A DNA stretch of 53,476 nt from Methanocalculus sp. (GTDB lineage Archaea; Halobacteriota; Methanomicrobia; Methanomicrobiales; Methanocorpusculaceae): assembly GCA_013329165.1 (NCBI GenBank), contig DUKV01000001.1:1-53476 (forward strand), in the 5' to 3' direction. Positions 27,885 to 36,548 of the stretch are shown in pieces. The stretch's first letter is position 1, and each line of letters opens with the position of its first letter. Made by a program: the position numbers and the translations under genes. Under the pieces are notes generated by a model. The model made no database searches, was not told the origin of the DNA, and worked only from the letters and a program-made list of their open reading frames with translations.

Positions 27885-29094
27885 TGCCAACCACCCCGGC
27901 AACAGCTTCTTCAAGGGAGACGGTCTGCTGGTTGCCGGATGCCAGATCCCGGAGTGTCACCATACCCGCTTCAGCCTCCCGCCCGCCGATCACAGCCACA
28001 AAATCTGCATGTTTTGCCGCCTGTGAAAGCTGTGCAGAGAGGCTCTTTCCATTCAGATCAGTAATCGTCCGGATGCCGGCCTGCCGGAAGGCAGCAGCCA
28101 CCCTGATCCCGAAGATCCGCCCCTCGGGGGTGGCAGCAACGGCGACCGTTGTCGGCCTCTTCAGCTCATGCTCACCAAGAGAGACCATCACACGGTCAAA
28201 CCCGATCGCAAACCCGACAGAGGGCGTCTCCTCGCCGCCGAAGAGGTGGGCAAGGCGGTAGGCTCCCCCACCCATGATCTGGTTCTCTGCACCAAGATTC
28301 TCGGCAAATGCCTCGAAGACGCATCCGGTATAGTAGTCGAGGCCGCGGGCGATCCCGAAGTTCTGCAGATACGGCACCTCGTGTGCGTCAAGCATCGCGA
28401 AGGTTCCGCGGATCCGCTCCTCTTCAGGTATGCTGCCTGTGATTGCAAATGCATCATCCAGTGTCTTCGATTCGATGAGCGCTGTTAAGGATCCGGCCAG
28501 ATCTCCACCGAGATCAAGTGCTTCCAGTGCCCCATAATCCCGCTTGTCAAGGCAGGCACGCACCTGGTTCCGGAGTTCCGGTTCAAGATCAGAGAGCAGA
28601 CTCCGCATCATCGCAAGATCGCCGACACGCAGCTCAAACGATACCCCGGTAGCCTTCAATAGATCATAGCCGACTGCCATCACTTCGGCATCGGCCATCG
28701 CAGAATCTGCGCCGACAAGCTCGATACCAAACTGCCAGAACTGCCGGTACCGCCCCTTCTGCGGCCGTTCATACCGGAAACAGTCTCCAAAATAGTACCA
28801 GCGGACCGGCTTGTTCAGCACCTTTGCCTCATTCACATACATCCTGAGGACCGGCGCTGTCAGTTCGGGACGGAGTGCAATATCGCGGCCGCCCTTATCC
28901 TGAAACGCATACATCTCCCCGATGATGCCCTCGCCGGAACGGAGGGTGAAGAGTTCGAGATTCTCAAACACAGGTGTGGAAACCTCACGATACCCCCAGC
29001 GGGAGACACTCTCCCGCATCGTCGCTTCGACACTCCTCCGTGCTTCCAGCTCATCCGGGAAGAAATCCCGTGTCCCTCGTGGTTTCTGGATCAT
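27871..29094 (-). CDS. hisS: Histidyl-tRNA synthetase
   Basis: 407 residues, class II synthetase. Motif 1 lies around REVSTPVFENLELF, motif 2 is FRYERPQKGRYRQFWQFG, histidine motifs are RGLDYYTG and GGGAYRLAHLFGG, motif 3 is SVGFAIGFDRVM, and the C-terminal anticodon domain is shortened but present (AVAATPEGRIFGIRVAAAFR). It forms an operon with the small membrane protein upstream and top6B downstream. Confidence 0.95.
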   Translation of the reverse strand: MIQKPRGTRDFFPDELEARRSVEATMRESVSRWGYREVSTPVFENLELFTLRSGEGIIGEMYAFQDKGGRDIALRPELTAPVLRMYVNEAKVLNKPVRWYYFGDCFRYERPQKGRYRQFWQFGIELVGADSAMADAEVMAVGYDLLKATGVSFELRVGDLAMMRSLLSDLEPELRNQVRACLDKRDYGALEALDLGGDLAGSLTALIESKTLDDAFAITGSIPEEERIRGTFAMLDAHEVPYLQNFGIARGLDYYTGCVFEAFAENLGAENQIMGGGAYRLAHLFGGEETPSVGFAIGFDRVMVSLGEHELKRPTTVAVAATPEGRIFGIRVAAAFRQAGIRTITDLNGKSLSAQLSQAAKHADFVAVIGGREAEAGMVTLRDLASGNQQTVSLEEAVAGVVGSGTR

Positions 29095-29108
29095 GATATC
29101 TCACCTAC

Positions 29109-29417
29109 TTATTGTCTCTTCTTCGTCTTCACTGCGCCGAAGAACCGCTCCAGGTTCCCTTCACTGGTCCATATCTTCTCCCGCTCATCCCTCCCCTGGA
29201 GATAGAGTGCGGCGAGCATAAGGCCGATCCCGAGGAACGGCTGGCCGAAGAAGGCAGAAGCAATCCCACCAGAGGCAAGCGCCATCCAGATCACGCCCCG
29301 CAGTGCTGCCTTCCGGTAGAGTGGCAGTCCTGTTCTCCCGTAGATCCGGAGATCACGCAACCAGAGAAATATCACAACAGCGGCTCCAAAACAGGTGACA
29401 AGAAAGAGGATATCCAT
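29109..29417 (-). CDS. Small membrane protein of unknown function
   Basis: 102 residues: three hydrophobic segments (about 3-20, 40-57, 60-76) and a charged C-terminal tail (REKIWTSEGNLERFFGAVKT). No family recognised. It heads the hisS-top6B operon, 14 bases before hisS, and is divergent from larB with only about 40 bases between starts. Confidence 0.65.
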   Translation of the reverse strand: MDILFLVTCFGAAVVIFLWLRDLRIYGRTGLPLYRKAALRGVIWMALASGGIASAFFGQPFLGIGLMLAALYLQGRDEREKIWTSEGNLERFFGAVKTKKRQ

Positions 29418-29460
29418 ACAATGAACTTATTATGCGCCTCGTCCCTTGATAATAGTGACC

Positions 29461-30231
29461 ATGCCATTGAATGCACGTATCCTGAATCTCATGGAAGAGG
29501 TGAGATCCGGCAGATGCTCCCCTGAAGAGGCAGCCGATCAGATCAGCGGACTCCGCCTGGAGGAGATCGCGGGTGTCGCCAGGATCGATCTCGGTCGATC
29601 GATCCGCTGCGGCATCCCGGAGGTGGTGCTGGCTGAGGGGAAGGATACCGCTCATCTGGTCGAGATCATGAGGCGGTACGTGGAGGCGTCCGGCCGGTGT
29701 GTTGCGAGCAGAACAACGCCTGAGCAGGCAGATGCCATTCAGCAGGCTGCTCCCGATCTCACCTGTGAGTTCTATCGTGATGCCCGGATCGTCATCCTCT
29801 CGAACGGGACAGAAAAACCAATCAACAGCGGCACAGTCGGGATCATCACCGCGGGGACGTCGGATATCCGGGTGGCAGAAGAGGCGCGGATCATCGCAGA
29901 AGAGATGGGATGCAGAACCCTCACCGCATATGATGTCGGTGCTGCCGGGATCCACCGCCTCTTCCCGGCACTCCAGAGCCTCGGTGATGCAGACGCATAT
30001 GTCGTCTGTGCAGGCAGGGAAGGCACCCTCCCCTCGGTTGTTGCGGGTCTTGTGGGCCGGCCGGTGATCGGGGTGCCGGTCTCGGTCGGGTACGGGTACA
30101 TGGGCAAAGGAGAGGCGGCACTTGCCAGCATGCTCCAGTCCTGTGCGGTCCTGACTGTTGTGAACATCGATGCAGGCTTCACCGCAGGTGCATTTGCCGC
30201 ACAGATCGCCTCGGGGGTGCAGAGAGAATGA
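29461..30231 (+). CDS. larB: LarB-type NCAIR mutase-like protein (nickel-pincer cofactor synthesis)
   Basis: 256 residues. The C-terminal half is PurE-like: [69 protein letters not shown]. The LarB family carboxylates and hydrolyses nicotinic acid adenine dinucleotide to start nickel-pincer cofactor synthesis. LarC and LarE are not in the window, so a complete pathway is not shown. The stop overlaps the NMN adenylyltransferase gene, which makes the related pyridine dinucleotides. ATG 29461 is used; GTG 29455 is possible. Confidence 0.88.
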   Translation: MPLNARILNLMEEVRSGRCSPEEAADQISGLRLEEIAGVARIDLGRSIRCGIPEVVLAEGKDTAHLVEIMRRYVEASGRCVASRTTPEQADAIQQAAPDLTCEFYRDARIVILSNGTEKPINSGTVGIITAGTSDIRVAEEARIIAEEMGCRTLTAYDVGAAGIHRLFPALQSLGDADAYVVCAGREGTLPSVVAGLVGRPVIGVPVSVGYGYMGKGEAALASMLQSCAVLTVVNIDAGFTAGAFAAQIASGVQRE

Positions 30232-30734
30232 AACGCGGTTTTTATATCGGGCGCTTCCAGCCGTACCATAACGGCCACCAGGCGGTGCTGGAAGGGATCG
30301 CAGAGGAGGTTGACGAGATCATCATCGGTGTCGGGAGCGCCCAGCTCTCCCATGACATCCAGAACCCCTTCACTGCAGGAGAGCGGGTGCTGATGATCAC
30401 CCGCGCGCTTGAGGATGTCGGTTCTCCGTTCTATGTGATCCCGATCGAGGATCTCAGGAGAAACGCCCTCTGGGTGGCGCATGTCACCTCGATGACTCCA
30501 CCGTTTGATACCTGTTATACCTCGAATCCGCTGGTGATCCAGCTCTTTAAAGAAGCATCAATCACGATCAAATCCCCTCCGATGCACCTCCGGGAGACCC
30601 TCTCCGGAACGGCGATCCGGCAGAAGATGCTCGATGGAGAGGACTGGGAACAATCTGTGCCTCCGGCAGTTGGTGAAGTGATCCGGGAGATCGATGGTGT
30701 CTCCCGCCTCAGGACCATCGCCGAAACCGATTGA
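30228..30734 (+). CDS. nadM: Nicotinamide-nucleotide adenylyltransferase (archaeal NadM)
   Basis: 168 residues, the archaeal type. The nucleotidyltransferase motif [13 protein letters not shown] contains the HxGH signature, [17 protein letters not shown] is the second conserved part, and [11 protein letters not shown] matches the ISTxxxR-like site. It joins NMN or nicotinate mononucleotide with ATP to form the dinucleotide. Its ATG overlaps the larB stop, so it is translationally coupled to an enzyme that consumes such a dinucleotide. Confidence 0.93.
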   Translation: MKRGFYIGRFQPYHNGHQAVLEGIAEEVDEIIIGVGSAQLSHDIQNPFTAGERVLMITRALEDVGSPFYVIPIEDLRRNALWVAHVTSMTPPFDTCYTSNPLVIQLFKEASITIKSPPMHLRETLSGTAIRQKMLDGEDWEQSVPPAVGEVIREIDGVSRLRTIAETD

Positions 30735-30756
30735 ATATCAATACGAAGCACAAACA

Positions 30757-31119
30757 ATGGTATCAATGGCACAGACTAAACCCACCCCCCCTATTGCTGA
30801 TCTGATCAACCAGTACTGGTATCTCACCCCCGGCATCGCGATCTTCGGAGTGCTTCTCACCGCAGTCGGCATCACCCTGCCCCTTCCCTTCCTCGCAGCA
30901 CCAGGTATCTGGGGCTGTATCATCGCATCCTTCCTCCTGCTTGGGATGGCATTTGCGGATCCAAGGCGTGATCTCGTCTCGATGTTCACCCCGCTCTATG
31001 CAGTGATCTTCTTCATCCTGCCAAGCGACATCCCGCAGGAGCTCCCGCTGATGGTGCTCTTTACAGCAACGATCATCATCCTGACCGCACGGCTCCAGTG
31101 GCGGATCAGGAAGGGATAG
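30757..31119 (+). CDS. Predicted membrane protein
   Basis: 120 residues from ATG 30757, with about four membrane helices (residues 25-42, 48-67, 75-92, 95-112) and a short positively charged end RLQWRIRKG. No family recognised. The longer frame back to 30694 overlaps nadM and contains no membrane or conserved sequence, so it is not used. Confidence 0.6.
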   Translation: MVSMAQTKPTPPIADLINQYWYLTPGIAIFGVLLTAVGITLPLPFLAAPGIWGCIIASFLLLGMAFADPRRDLVSMFTPLYAVIFFILPSDIPQELPLMVLFTATIIILTARLQWRIRKG

Positions 31120-31335
31120 ACAGAAAACAGGCTCTTCTCTCATCCATGTGCGTTTTAAACAGGGGTCGATTCAACAATTTACGAACAGGTGTTTGAATCA
31201 TGCACGAGAAACTGTTGACTCTGCTGCTGAATATCCTGGAACCGGATGGTCTAATCGATGGAATTTTCGCATCTATGAGAAGGTTTTCGAATATCCTGAT
31301 AGAGCCGATCCCCGAGAGAAGAAACTACAGCGATT
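31120..31335. other. Intergenic stretch with no clear gene
   Basis: Lies between the membrane protein and the 249-bp repeat. A frame from 31200 (MHEKLLTLLLNILEPDGLID) runs about 45 plausible residues before entering the repeat, where it stops making sense, so it could be the stump of a gene cut by the repeat. There is no supporting Shine-Dalgarno. Confidence 0.25.
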
Positions 31336-31583
31336 CCCACCGCCCCGTCCCCGTCCGCAGGTGCTTCGCAGGGAGGTTGAACCCGGTGGCCGCAGATACA
31401 GCACGGGAGGGGCGGGAATGCTTCGGGGCTGCCAGAGCAGATAAACCCCCGATTCTGATGAATCGCCTTTCAGGTTGCTCTGATGAGCAAGGGTTTATCA
31501 TCTCTGTCATCCTGCTCCCTCGCCGACCCGCCCCCCGATACCCGCGCCGCACCTGCTTCAAACTACCCACATGAAATAGCGAG
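31336..31583 (-). repeat. 249-bp inverted element, copy A
   Basis: The reverse complement closely matches 36137-36385 (high identity by eye, with several small indels). It begins CTCGCTATTTCATGTGGGTA and ends GGGGCGGTGGG. It carries internal palindromes (GATTCATCAGAATC; AAACCC...GGGTTT) and near each end an 8-base inverted pair GCAGGTGC/GCACCTGC. Indels shift the frame between copies, so it is not a conserved gene. It may be a non-autonomous mobile element. Confidence 0.85.
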
Positions 31584-31648
31584 GAGGCGAGAAACATCCT
31601 TTTAGATCCGGGGTTCCCCGGGATCCCCCAAAACCCCTTTCTTATCTC

Positions 31649-32860
31649 TCAATATGCAAATTTCCGTGCCGGAACAACTGATATCCTTTTTCCGGCTACG
31701 TGAATATCCTCTTCCTGATCGAGCGTCAGAATATATCCGCAATCAAGCTCAAAAAACTCCATTGCTTCTACCAGCCCTTCGATCTCCCGTTGTTTATTCC
31801 GGGTGGTCAGCTCATAGCAGACCTGTATCGCCTTTGTGATCGTTGTCTTCTCTTTGATAAGGAAATCACATTCACCCTTTTCACGGAAATAGAAGAGCTC
31901 CCGATATCGCTTCCTGAGTTCAAGGAAGACATGGTTCTCAAGGAACCTGCCATGATCGTCTGAGAACTGTATTGAATTTGCACGAATCAGGCCGTTATCT
32001 ATGGCATATACCTTCTTTGGATTGATCTGCCTGCTTCTCTGGGAATAAGAGAACCGTGGCAGGGTGAAGATGATATATGCATCTTCAAGCAGCTCCACAT
32101 ATGATGCGATGGTGGTAACCGATCCAATTGCAGAAAACATCTTCTGCAATTTTGAGAGTGTAAACTCTCTGGCACTATTTCCCAGCAGATAGACTGCAAT
32201 TTCTGTTACTATCCCCGGGTTCTTAACAGGGTTTCTGAAGATGATATCCCGTGCAATGATGTCAAGCAGAAGATTCTGGAGGACTTCATCCATTCCTGTT
32301 CTCAAGTATTCCGGAAATCCGCCGGAAGCAAGATAATCCTGAAATGATACTTTTGAGTCTTCAGATTCCATGTACTCCAGGTATTCATGATAGGTGAATG
32401 GAAAGAGCTCGATCCGGAGATTTCTTCCAGTCAGTTTTGTCCCGAGCTCCCGGCTCAGGAGCGATGCATTCGATCCGGTGATCACCACCCTCTTGTCATT
32501 ATCGAGAAGATATCTGACATATGATTCCCAGCCTGCGATGTTCTGAATCTCGTCAAAATAATAGAGATCTGCCTCATGAAACTCCTCGGAAAAGGCTTCT
32601 TCCAGCATTTCACTATCTTTGAGTTCAAACTCAGCAAGGCGGGGATCCTCAAAATTCAGGTAGTAAAAGCCCTCCTCCCTCTTCATCGACTGGACAAGGA
32701 GTGTGCTCTTTCCGCACCGCCTGATTCCGGAGATGATAATTGCAAAATTCCGAAGTGGTTTTAGTCGTTCAAGATCCTGCCGGATAACGCCGGACGTGCG
32801 CCTCCCCATTGCCTCTCTCTGGGATCGTAAGATCTGTCTGAGCTCGCTCTTCAGGATCAT
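31649..32860 (-). CDS. AAA-type ATPase with C-terminal DUF4143 domain
   Basis: 403 residues. Walker A is SGIRRCGKSTLL, Walker B is DLYYFDEIQNI, sensor region VITGSNASLLSRELGTKLTG, and FPFTYHEYLEY is typical. The C-terminal half (residues 200-400) is DUF4143, with a nuclease-like LRKRYRELFYFREKGECDFL. Such proteins are common in archaeal accessory regions; their function is unclear. The gene lies just inside the left inverted element and has a palindrome and tandem repeats upstream. Confidence 0.82.
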   Translation of the reverse strand: MILKSELRQILRSQREAMGRRTSGVIRQDLERLKPLRNFAIIISGIRRCGKSTLLVQSMKREEGFYYLNFEDPRLAEFELKDSEMLEEAFSEEFHEADLYYFDEIQNIAGWESYVRYLLDNDKRVVITGSNASLLSRELGTKLTGRNLRIELFPFTYHEYLEYMESEDSKVSFQDYLASGGFPEYLRTGMDEVLQNLLLDIIARDIIFRNPVKNPGIVTEIAVYLLGNSAREFTLSKLQKMFSAIGSVTTIASYVELLEDAYIIFTLPRFSYSQRSRQINPKKVYAIDNGLIRANSIQFSDDHGRFLENHVFLELRKRYRELFYFREKGECDFLIKEKTTITKAIQVCYELTTRNKQREIEGLVEAMEFFELDCGYILTLDQEEDIHVAGKRISVVPARKFAY

Positions 32861-32894
32861 GGTATATGATACTCCTCATGGAAAATGATAAAAC

Positions 32895-32946
32895 TATCCA
32901 TTACAAATGGATACTATTGATCAATCCAGATGGACACTATTGATCA
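32895..32946 (-). promoter_or_regulatory. Palindrome and tandem repeat upstream of the DUF4143 ATPase
   Basis: TATCCATT-ACA-AATGGATA is a perfect 8-base inverted repeat (32895-32913), about 35-53 bases upstream of the ATPase start. It overlaps the first of two 17-base copies of ATGGAYACTATTGATCA (32907-32923 and 32930-32946; one mismatch, period 23). This is a likely operator or protein-binding site for the ATPase promoter, but no regulator is identified. Confidence 0.45.
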
Positions 32947-33034
32947 TTTGAACTGGACAATCTTCCCGACCCCTGTTCATCAGGATAAAGAGCAGGCTCT
33001 CTCATTGGAAAAAAGGCTGAATACTGCTCCTTCT

Positions 33035-33355
33035 CTAAAACGAGTCGAGCGAGACCGAGCCGAACTCGTCTGCAAGCTGCCTGACATTGGTGACACCAAA
33101 TGCCGTCTGGACAACTTCGAGCTCGAGGGCAACGGCGGCATCCACCATATAATCCAGAATATCGATCGAGAGCTCCTTCTTCTCCCGTGACTTTCTCATC
33201 TGGTCCAAAAGAAAGGTGATTTTGGCGGGATCTTCGCTTTTCAGCTTCGCAAGCGTCACCACACACATAGAGATCCTGGTGAGGTTCCTGTCAGTACCGG
33301 TGATCGTATCGAAGAAGTTCTTCAGCACCTGTGCCTGATACACCTCGCCAGCCAT
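33035..33355 (-). CDS. Conserved-looking helical protein of unknown function
   Basis: 106 residues, entirely helical in appearance, with a charged centre (LLDQMRKSREKKELSIDILD) and no membrane segment or metal motif. I do not recognise the family. Codon use resembles the neighbouring core genes rather than the accessory ones. Confidence 0.6.
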   Translation of the reverse strand: MAGEVYQAQVLKNFFDTITGTDRNLTRISMCVVTLAKLKSEDPAKITFLLDQMRKSREKKELSIDILDYMVDAAVALELEVVQTAFGVTNVRQLADEFGSVSLDSF

Positions 33356-33460
33356 ACGTAATAACTCCTTTTCATCCAGGTAATATAAGGCTTTCGCAGG
33401 ATTGCGCCCTCATCGCCTTATTCTGACGCTTCACCCGCAGAAAACCCCTGTTTCCTTCAC

Positions 33461-34627
33461 TTACTTTGCCGCACTCACGATCCGGATGATATCCCCGTCT
33501 TTTAGTTCTGTTGTATCCTTGATCCGCATCTTTGTCCGTGCATCAATCGCATGCAGGAACCCCTTCCCGATATCGGTATGTACCCGGAATGCAAGGTCAC
33601 GGGGATTGGATCCCTTCTTCATCAGGAAGGCATCGGGGAGCACCCGGTCCTTTGCGTCGGTGAAATGGGTCTCATCCTCAACCGGATAGACGACGATCAT
33701 CTCCAGTGTCGAGAAGACCGCATGGTTGACCGCCTGCTGCACACCGGTTCCATTGAACCGCTTCAGCTGATCCCGGATCAGCGAAAGTCCCTTCTTCTGC
33801 TGCGGTGTCATCCGGGCAGATTCGATCTCAGCAAAATCGGAATCTCCCGGAAGATACCGGATCAACCCTGCTGCGGCGGCATTTCGAAGCGCAAGCTCAC
33901 CTGCCGCAGTCGCCCGGATCATCTCAGCAGGCAGTGGTTTCAGCATCTCGTCGGTTGCCATATCGGCCTTGTTCAGGAGCACCACCATCGGCTTGTTGAT
34001 CGAGACGAGTGCATCAGAGAACCGGCAGAGGGCATCTGCATCTGCCTTGAAGAGATCGACATCTGTTGCGTCAACGGCGGTCCGGATATCCTCTGCCGAT
34101 ATCGACAGTCCGGCAAGCGCATCGGCAAGATGCTCGATCAGCGCAGATTCCTTCCCCTGCGCAGCACGGGCGAGGCGAGGAAGATGCTTCCCGATGATAC
34201 CGGAGACCCACATCGCCATCTCATGTCGCAGGAACCGGACATCCTCCATCGGGTCATGCGATCCGGGGTCGACCGGATTCCCTTCAGCATCGGTACTTCC
34301 GCTCACATCCACCACCTGGATGATAGCATCGGCAGATCGGAGATGATCAAGGAACTGGTTTCCAAGCCCTTTTCCCAGATGCGCATCCGGGACAAGCCCG
34401 GCAACATCCACAAGCCCCACCCCGATGAACCGGACTCCATCAGTACACTGGCCGCACTCGAACCCGAGCTCCCGGCATGGGCAGGGTACGCGGACATACG
34501 CAACCCCATGGTTTGCATCGATGGTGGTGAAGGGGTAGTTTGCGATCTCGACATCGGCGAGTGTCGCCGCCTTGAAAAATGTCGACTTTCCACAGTTTGG
34601 TTTTCCGGCAAGTGCAAGCGTGATCAT
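33461..34627 (-). CDS. YchF/OBG-family redox-type GTPase/ATPase
   Basis: 388 residues. G1 is LALAGKPNCGKSTFF, G2/switch NYPFTTIDANHGVAYV, G3 DVAGLVPDAHLGKGLGNQF, G4-like VVLLNKADM. A Cys cluster (PCPCRELGFECGQC, about residues 46-59) is typical of the archaeal branch, and a C-terminal TGS domain (DAFLMKKGSNPRDLAFRVHT, ELKDGDIIRIVS) is present. These proteins bind ribosomes and may act in translation. ATG 34627 gives the family-like start MITLALAGKPN; ATG 34639 is possible. Divergent from the next gene with overlapping promoter space. Confidence 0.9.
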   Translation of the reverse strand: MITLALAGKPNCGKSTFFKAATLADVEIANYPFTTIDANHGVAYVRVPCPCRELGFECGQCTDGVRFIGVGLVDVAGLVPDAHLGKGLGNQFLDHLRSADAIIQVVDVSGSTDAEGNPVDPGSHDPMEDVRFLRHEMAMWVSGIIGKHLPRLARAAQGKESALIEHLADALAGLSISAEDIRTAVDATDVDLFKADADALCRFSDALVSINKPMVVLLNKADMATDEMLKPLPAEMIRATAAGELALRNAAAAGLIRYLPGDSDFAEIESARMTPQQKKGLSLIRDQLKRFNGTGVQQAVNHAVFSTLEMIVVYPVEDETHFTDAKDRVLPDAFLMKKGSNPRDLAFRVHTDIGKGFLHAIDARTKMRIKDTTELKDGDIIRIVSAAK

Positions 34628-34664
34628 CGTAATTGTCATGTACGACCGATGCATATTAACATGC

Positions 34665-35255
34665 ATGGGCTATATCACACGAGAAACTGCATACTTCGAC
34701 GCCCCCGGACCACAGAACACCGATGATTGTATCAAACTCTGTGTATCACGGGCAGAAGAGGAGAAGATCAACACCATCGTCCTTGCAAGCAGCTCGGGCG
34801 CGACCGCCCTCTCCTTCCGGAAGGCGGTGAAAGGCACACGTATCCGGCTTGTTGTGGTGACGCATGTCATCGGCTTTTCAGAGCCCGGTGTCTGGGAGTT
34901 CTCAGAAGCTGCACAAGCATCACTTCTCGCAGACGGTCATACAATCGTCACCGGCACGCATGCCCTCTCCGGCCTTGAGCGCGCCCTCTCCCGGTCCGCG
35001 CGGGTTGGTGGGGGCTCAAGGACTGAGGCGATTGCAGAAGCCCTCAGGCGGGTTGTTGCGGTCGGGCTGAAGGTCGCCGTTGAATGCGTGCTGATTGCAG
35101 CAGATCAGGGTGCAATCGGGATCAACGATGAGGTGATCGCCGTCGGCGGAACCGCAACCGGTGCAGACTGCGCCGCGGTGATCCGCCCGGCGCACACGGC
35201 TTCATTCTTCGATCTCCAGGTGCGTGAGATGATCGCGATGCCGAGGAACCGGTGA
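34665..35255 (+). CDS. Pyruvate-kinase C-terminal-domain-like protein
   Basis: 196 residues matching the stand-alone pyruvate kinase alpha/beta domain family of methanogens: YFDAPGPQNTDDCIKLCVSR, TIVLASSSGATALSFRKAVK, VVTHVIGFSEPGVWEF, ISVGGTATGADCA-like VIAVGGTATGADCAAVI. No catalytic barrel, so it is not a pyruvate kinase; the function is unknown and a ligand-binding role is likely. ATG 34665 fits the family start. Three bases separate it from the next gene. Confidence 0.78.
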   Translation: MGYITRETAYFDAPGPQNTDDCIKLCVSRAEEEKINTIVLASSSGATALSFRKAVKGTRIRLVVVTHVIGFSEPGVWEFSEAAQASLLADGHTIVTGTHALSGLERALSRSARVGGGSRTEAIAEALRRVVAVGLKVAVECVLIAADQGAIGINDEVIAVGGTATGADCAAVIRPAHTASFFDLQVREMIAMPRNR

Positions 35256-35258
35256 TCC

Positions 35259-36092
35259 ATGATCCGCGAGGCATTCTTTGAAGCATTCGGGCTATTGAAA
35301 GCCCTCCCACTTCTCTGGATTGGAGGGCTTGCGATCGGTGCCGTCTCGGTCGGTGACATCCTCCTGGGAGAAGCAGGCCCGGCTTTCTCAGGAAGCCTTC
35401 AACTCCTTTCACTCCTGCTCTTCCCCTTCATCATCGCCGGGAGTTACGGCATTATTCGGGAGAAGAACGGAGATATCACAACTTTTCTCAGGTATGCAAC
35501 CGGGTACTATTTCCGGGTCATGCTGCCGTTGATCATCATTGTCTTTGCAGCATTGGTGACGATCTTTCTGGTCATGATCCCAATGGCGATCATGGGAGGG
35601 ACCCCGACTGCGGATATGATCTTCTTCATCGCACTGGGTGTGACCATTCCGATCATGCTGCTGACATACTTTTACGACTGCTTCGCGGTCTTCTCAGACG
35701 AGAAGATCGTTGACTCGATCCGATCCAGCATCACCATTGTCCTCTACCAGGCATGGAAGGTCCTCCTCTTCATAGTAGTGAATTGTGTCGTCCTCGGAAC
35801 CCTCCTCTTTGGTCTCGCATTTGTCTGGATGGGGCTCCTCTGGGAGAAGATGAGCGAGATCGCCGCAATGGATCCCGAGGTGATCAGCACGATGAGTGGT
35901 GAAGAGGTGATGGCCCTCCTCGGCCCCGATGCCCTCTTTGCAACCGCAGTCATCCTCTTTATCTGGGCGCTGATCGCAACCCCCTTCACCCTCGCCTTCA
36001 AGGCCGCCTTCTTCCAGCGGCTTGGAGAGATGCCTGTTATTGAGCAGCAGGTCGGTGTCTATGATGAGAAGGGGCGCTGGTATAAGTACTGA
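35259..36092 (+). CDS. DUF4013-like polytopic membrane protein
   Basis: 277 residues with about six membrane helices. The first helix is LLKALPLLWIGGLAIGAVSV, and the YGIIREKNGDITTFLRYATG loop and FAVFSDEKIVDSIRSSI segment recall archaeal DUF4013-type proteins. Function unknown. It follows the pyruvate-kinase-like gene by three bases and probably shares its transcript. Confidence 0.65.
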   Translation: MIREAFFEAFGLLKALPLLWIGGLAIGAVSVGDILLGEAGPAFSGSLQLLSLLLFPFIIAGSYGIIREKNGDITTFLRYATGYYFRVMLPLIIIVFAALVTIFLVMIPMAIMGGTPTADMIFFIALGVTIPIMLLTYFYDCFAVFSDEKIVDSIRSSITIVLYQAWKVLLFIVVNCVVLGTLLFGLAFVWMGLLWEKMSEIAAMDPEVISTMSGEEVMALLGPDALFATAVILFIWALIATPFTLAFKAAFFQRLGEMPVIEQQVGVYDEKGRWYKY

Positions 36093-36136
36093 ATTGAGTC
36101 AGCATTGCTGCTGATTCAGATTCAGAGAATAGCCTG

Positions 36137-36385
36137 CTCGCTATTTCATGTGGGTAGTTTGAAGCAGGTGCGGCGCGGGTATCGGGGGGCGGGTCGGCGA
36201 GGGAGCAGGATGACAGAGATGATAAACCCTTGCTCAAGAGAGCAACCTGAAAGGCGATTCATCAGAATCGGGGTTTATATGCTCTGGCAGCCCACAAAGC
36301 CTCCCCGCCCCTCCCGCGCTGCAATCTGCGGCCGCCCGGTACAACCTCCCTGCGAAGCACCTGCGGACGGGGACGGGGCGGTGGG
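36137..36385 (+). repeat. 249-bp inverted element, copy B
   Basis: Second copy of the element at 31336-31583, in opposite orientation, 45 bases after the DUF4013-like stop. The two copies bracket about 4.5 kb (DUF4143 ATPase through the DUF4013-like gene). Same internal palindromes and end sequences as copy A. No intact gene is conserved between the copies. Confidence 0.85.
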
Positions 36386-36498
36386 GAAAGCACCTGAGTG
36401 AACAGATCCTAATGCATGATTCAAAGATCTGATAGCCGGATGATGACTCGTTCCCTATGTAAAAACCACAACAGATCAGCGAAGAGCCAAAGAATAGA

Positions 36499-36525
36499 CG
36501 GGGGTAATACCTCTCCCCGCTTTTT
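36499..36525. terminator. Hairpin followed by T-tract
   Basis: CGGGGG-TAATACCTCT-CCCCGC is followed by TTTTT on the plus strand. It sits between the convergent ends of the DUF4013-like gene and the DUF92 gene and could end transcription from either side. Archaeal termination needs mainly the T-tract, so the call is tentative. Confidence 0.4.
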
Positions 36526-36548
36526 ATTGGATCTACTTTTTTAGCTTC

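Noticed and set aside
33551..34726. Long plus-strand frame of 391 codons antisense to the YchF-type GTPase
   Set aside because: The GTPase on the minus strand has all G motifs. The plus-strand frame is low-quality shadow sequence.
31325..36401. Similar frames in the two 249-bp inverted elements, both reading SLFHVGSLKQVRRGYRGAG
   Set aside because: The shared reading frame diverges after small indels, and the ends are unrelated. The identity reflects a DNA repeat, not a conserved protein.
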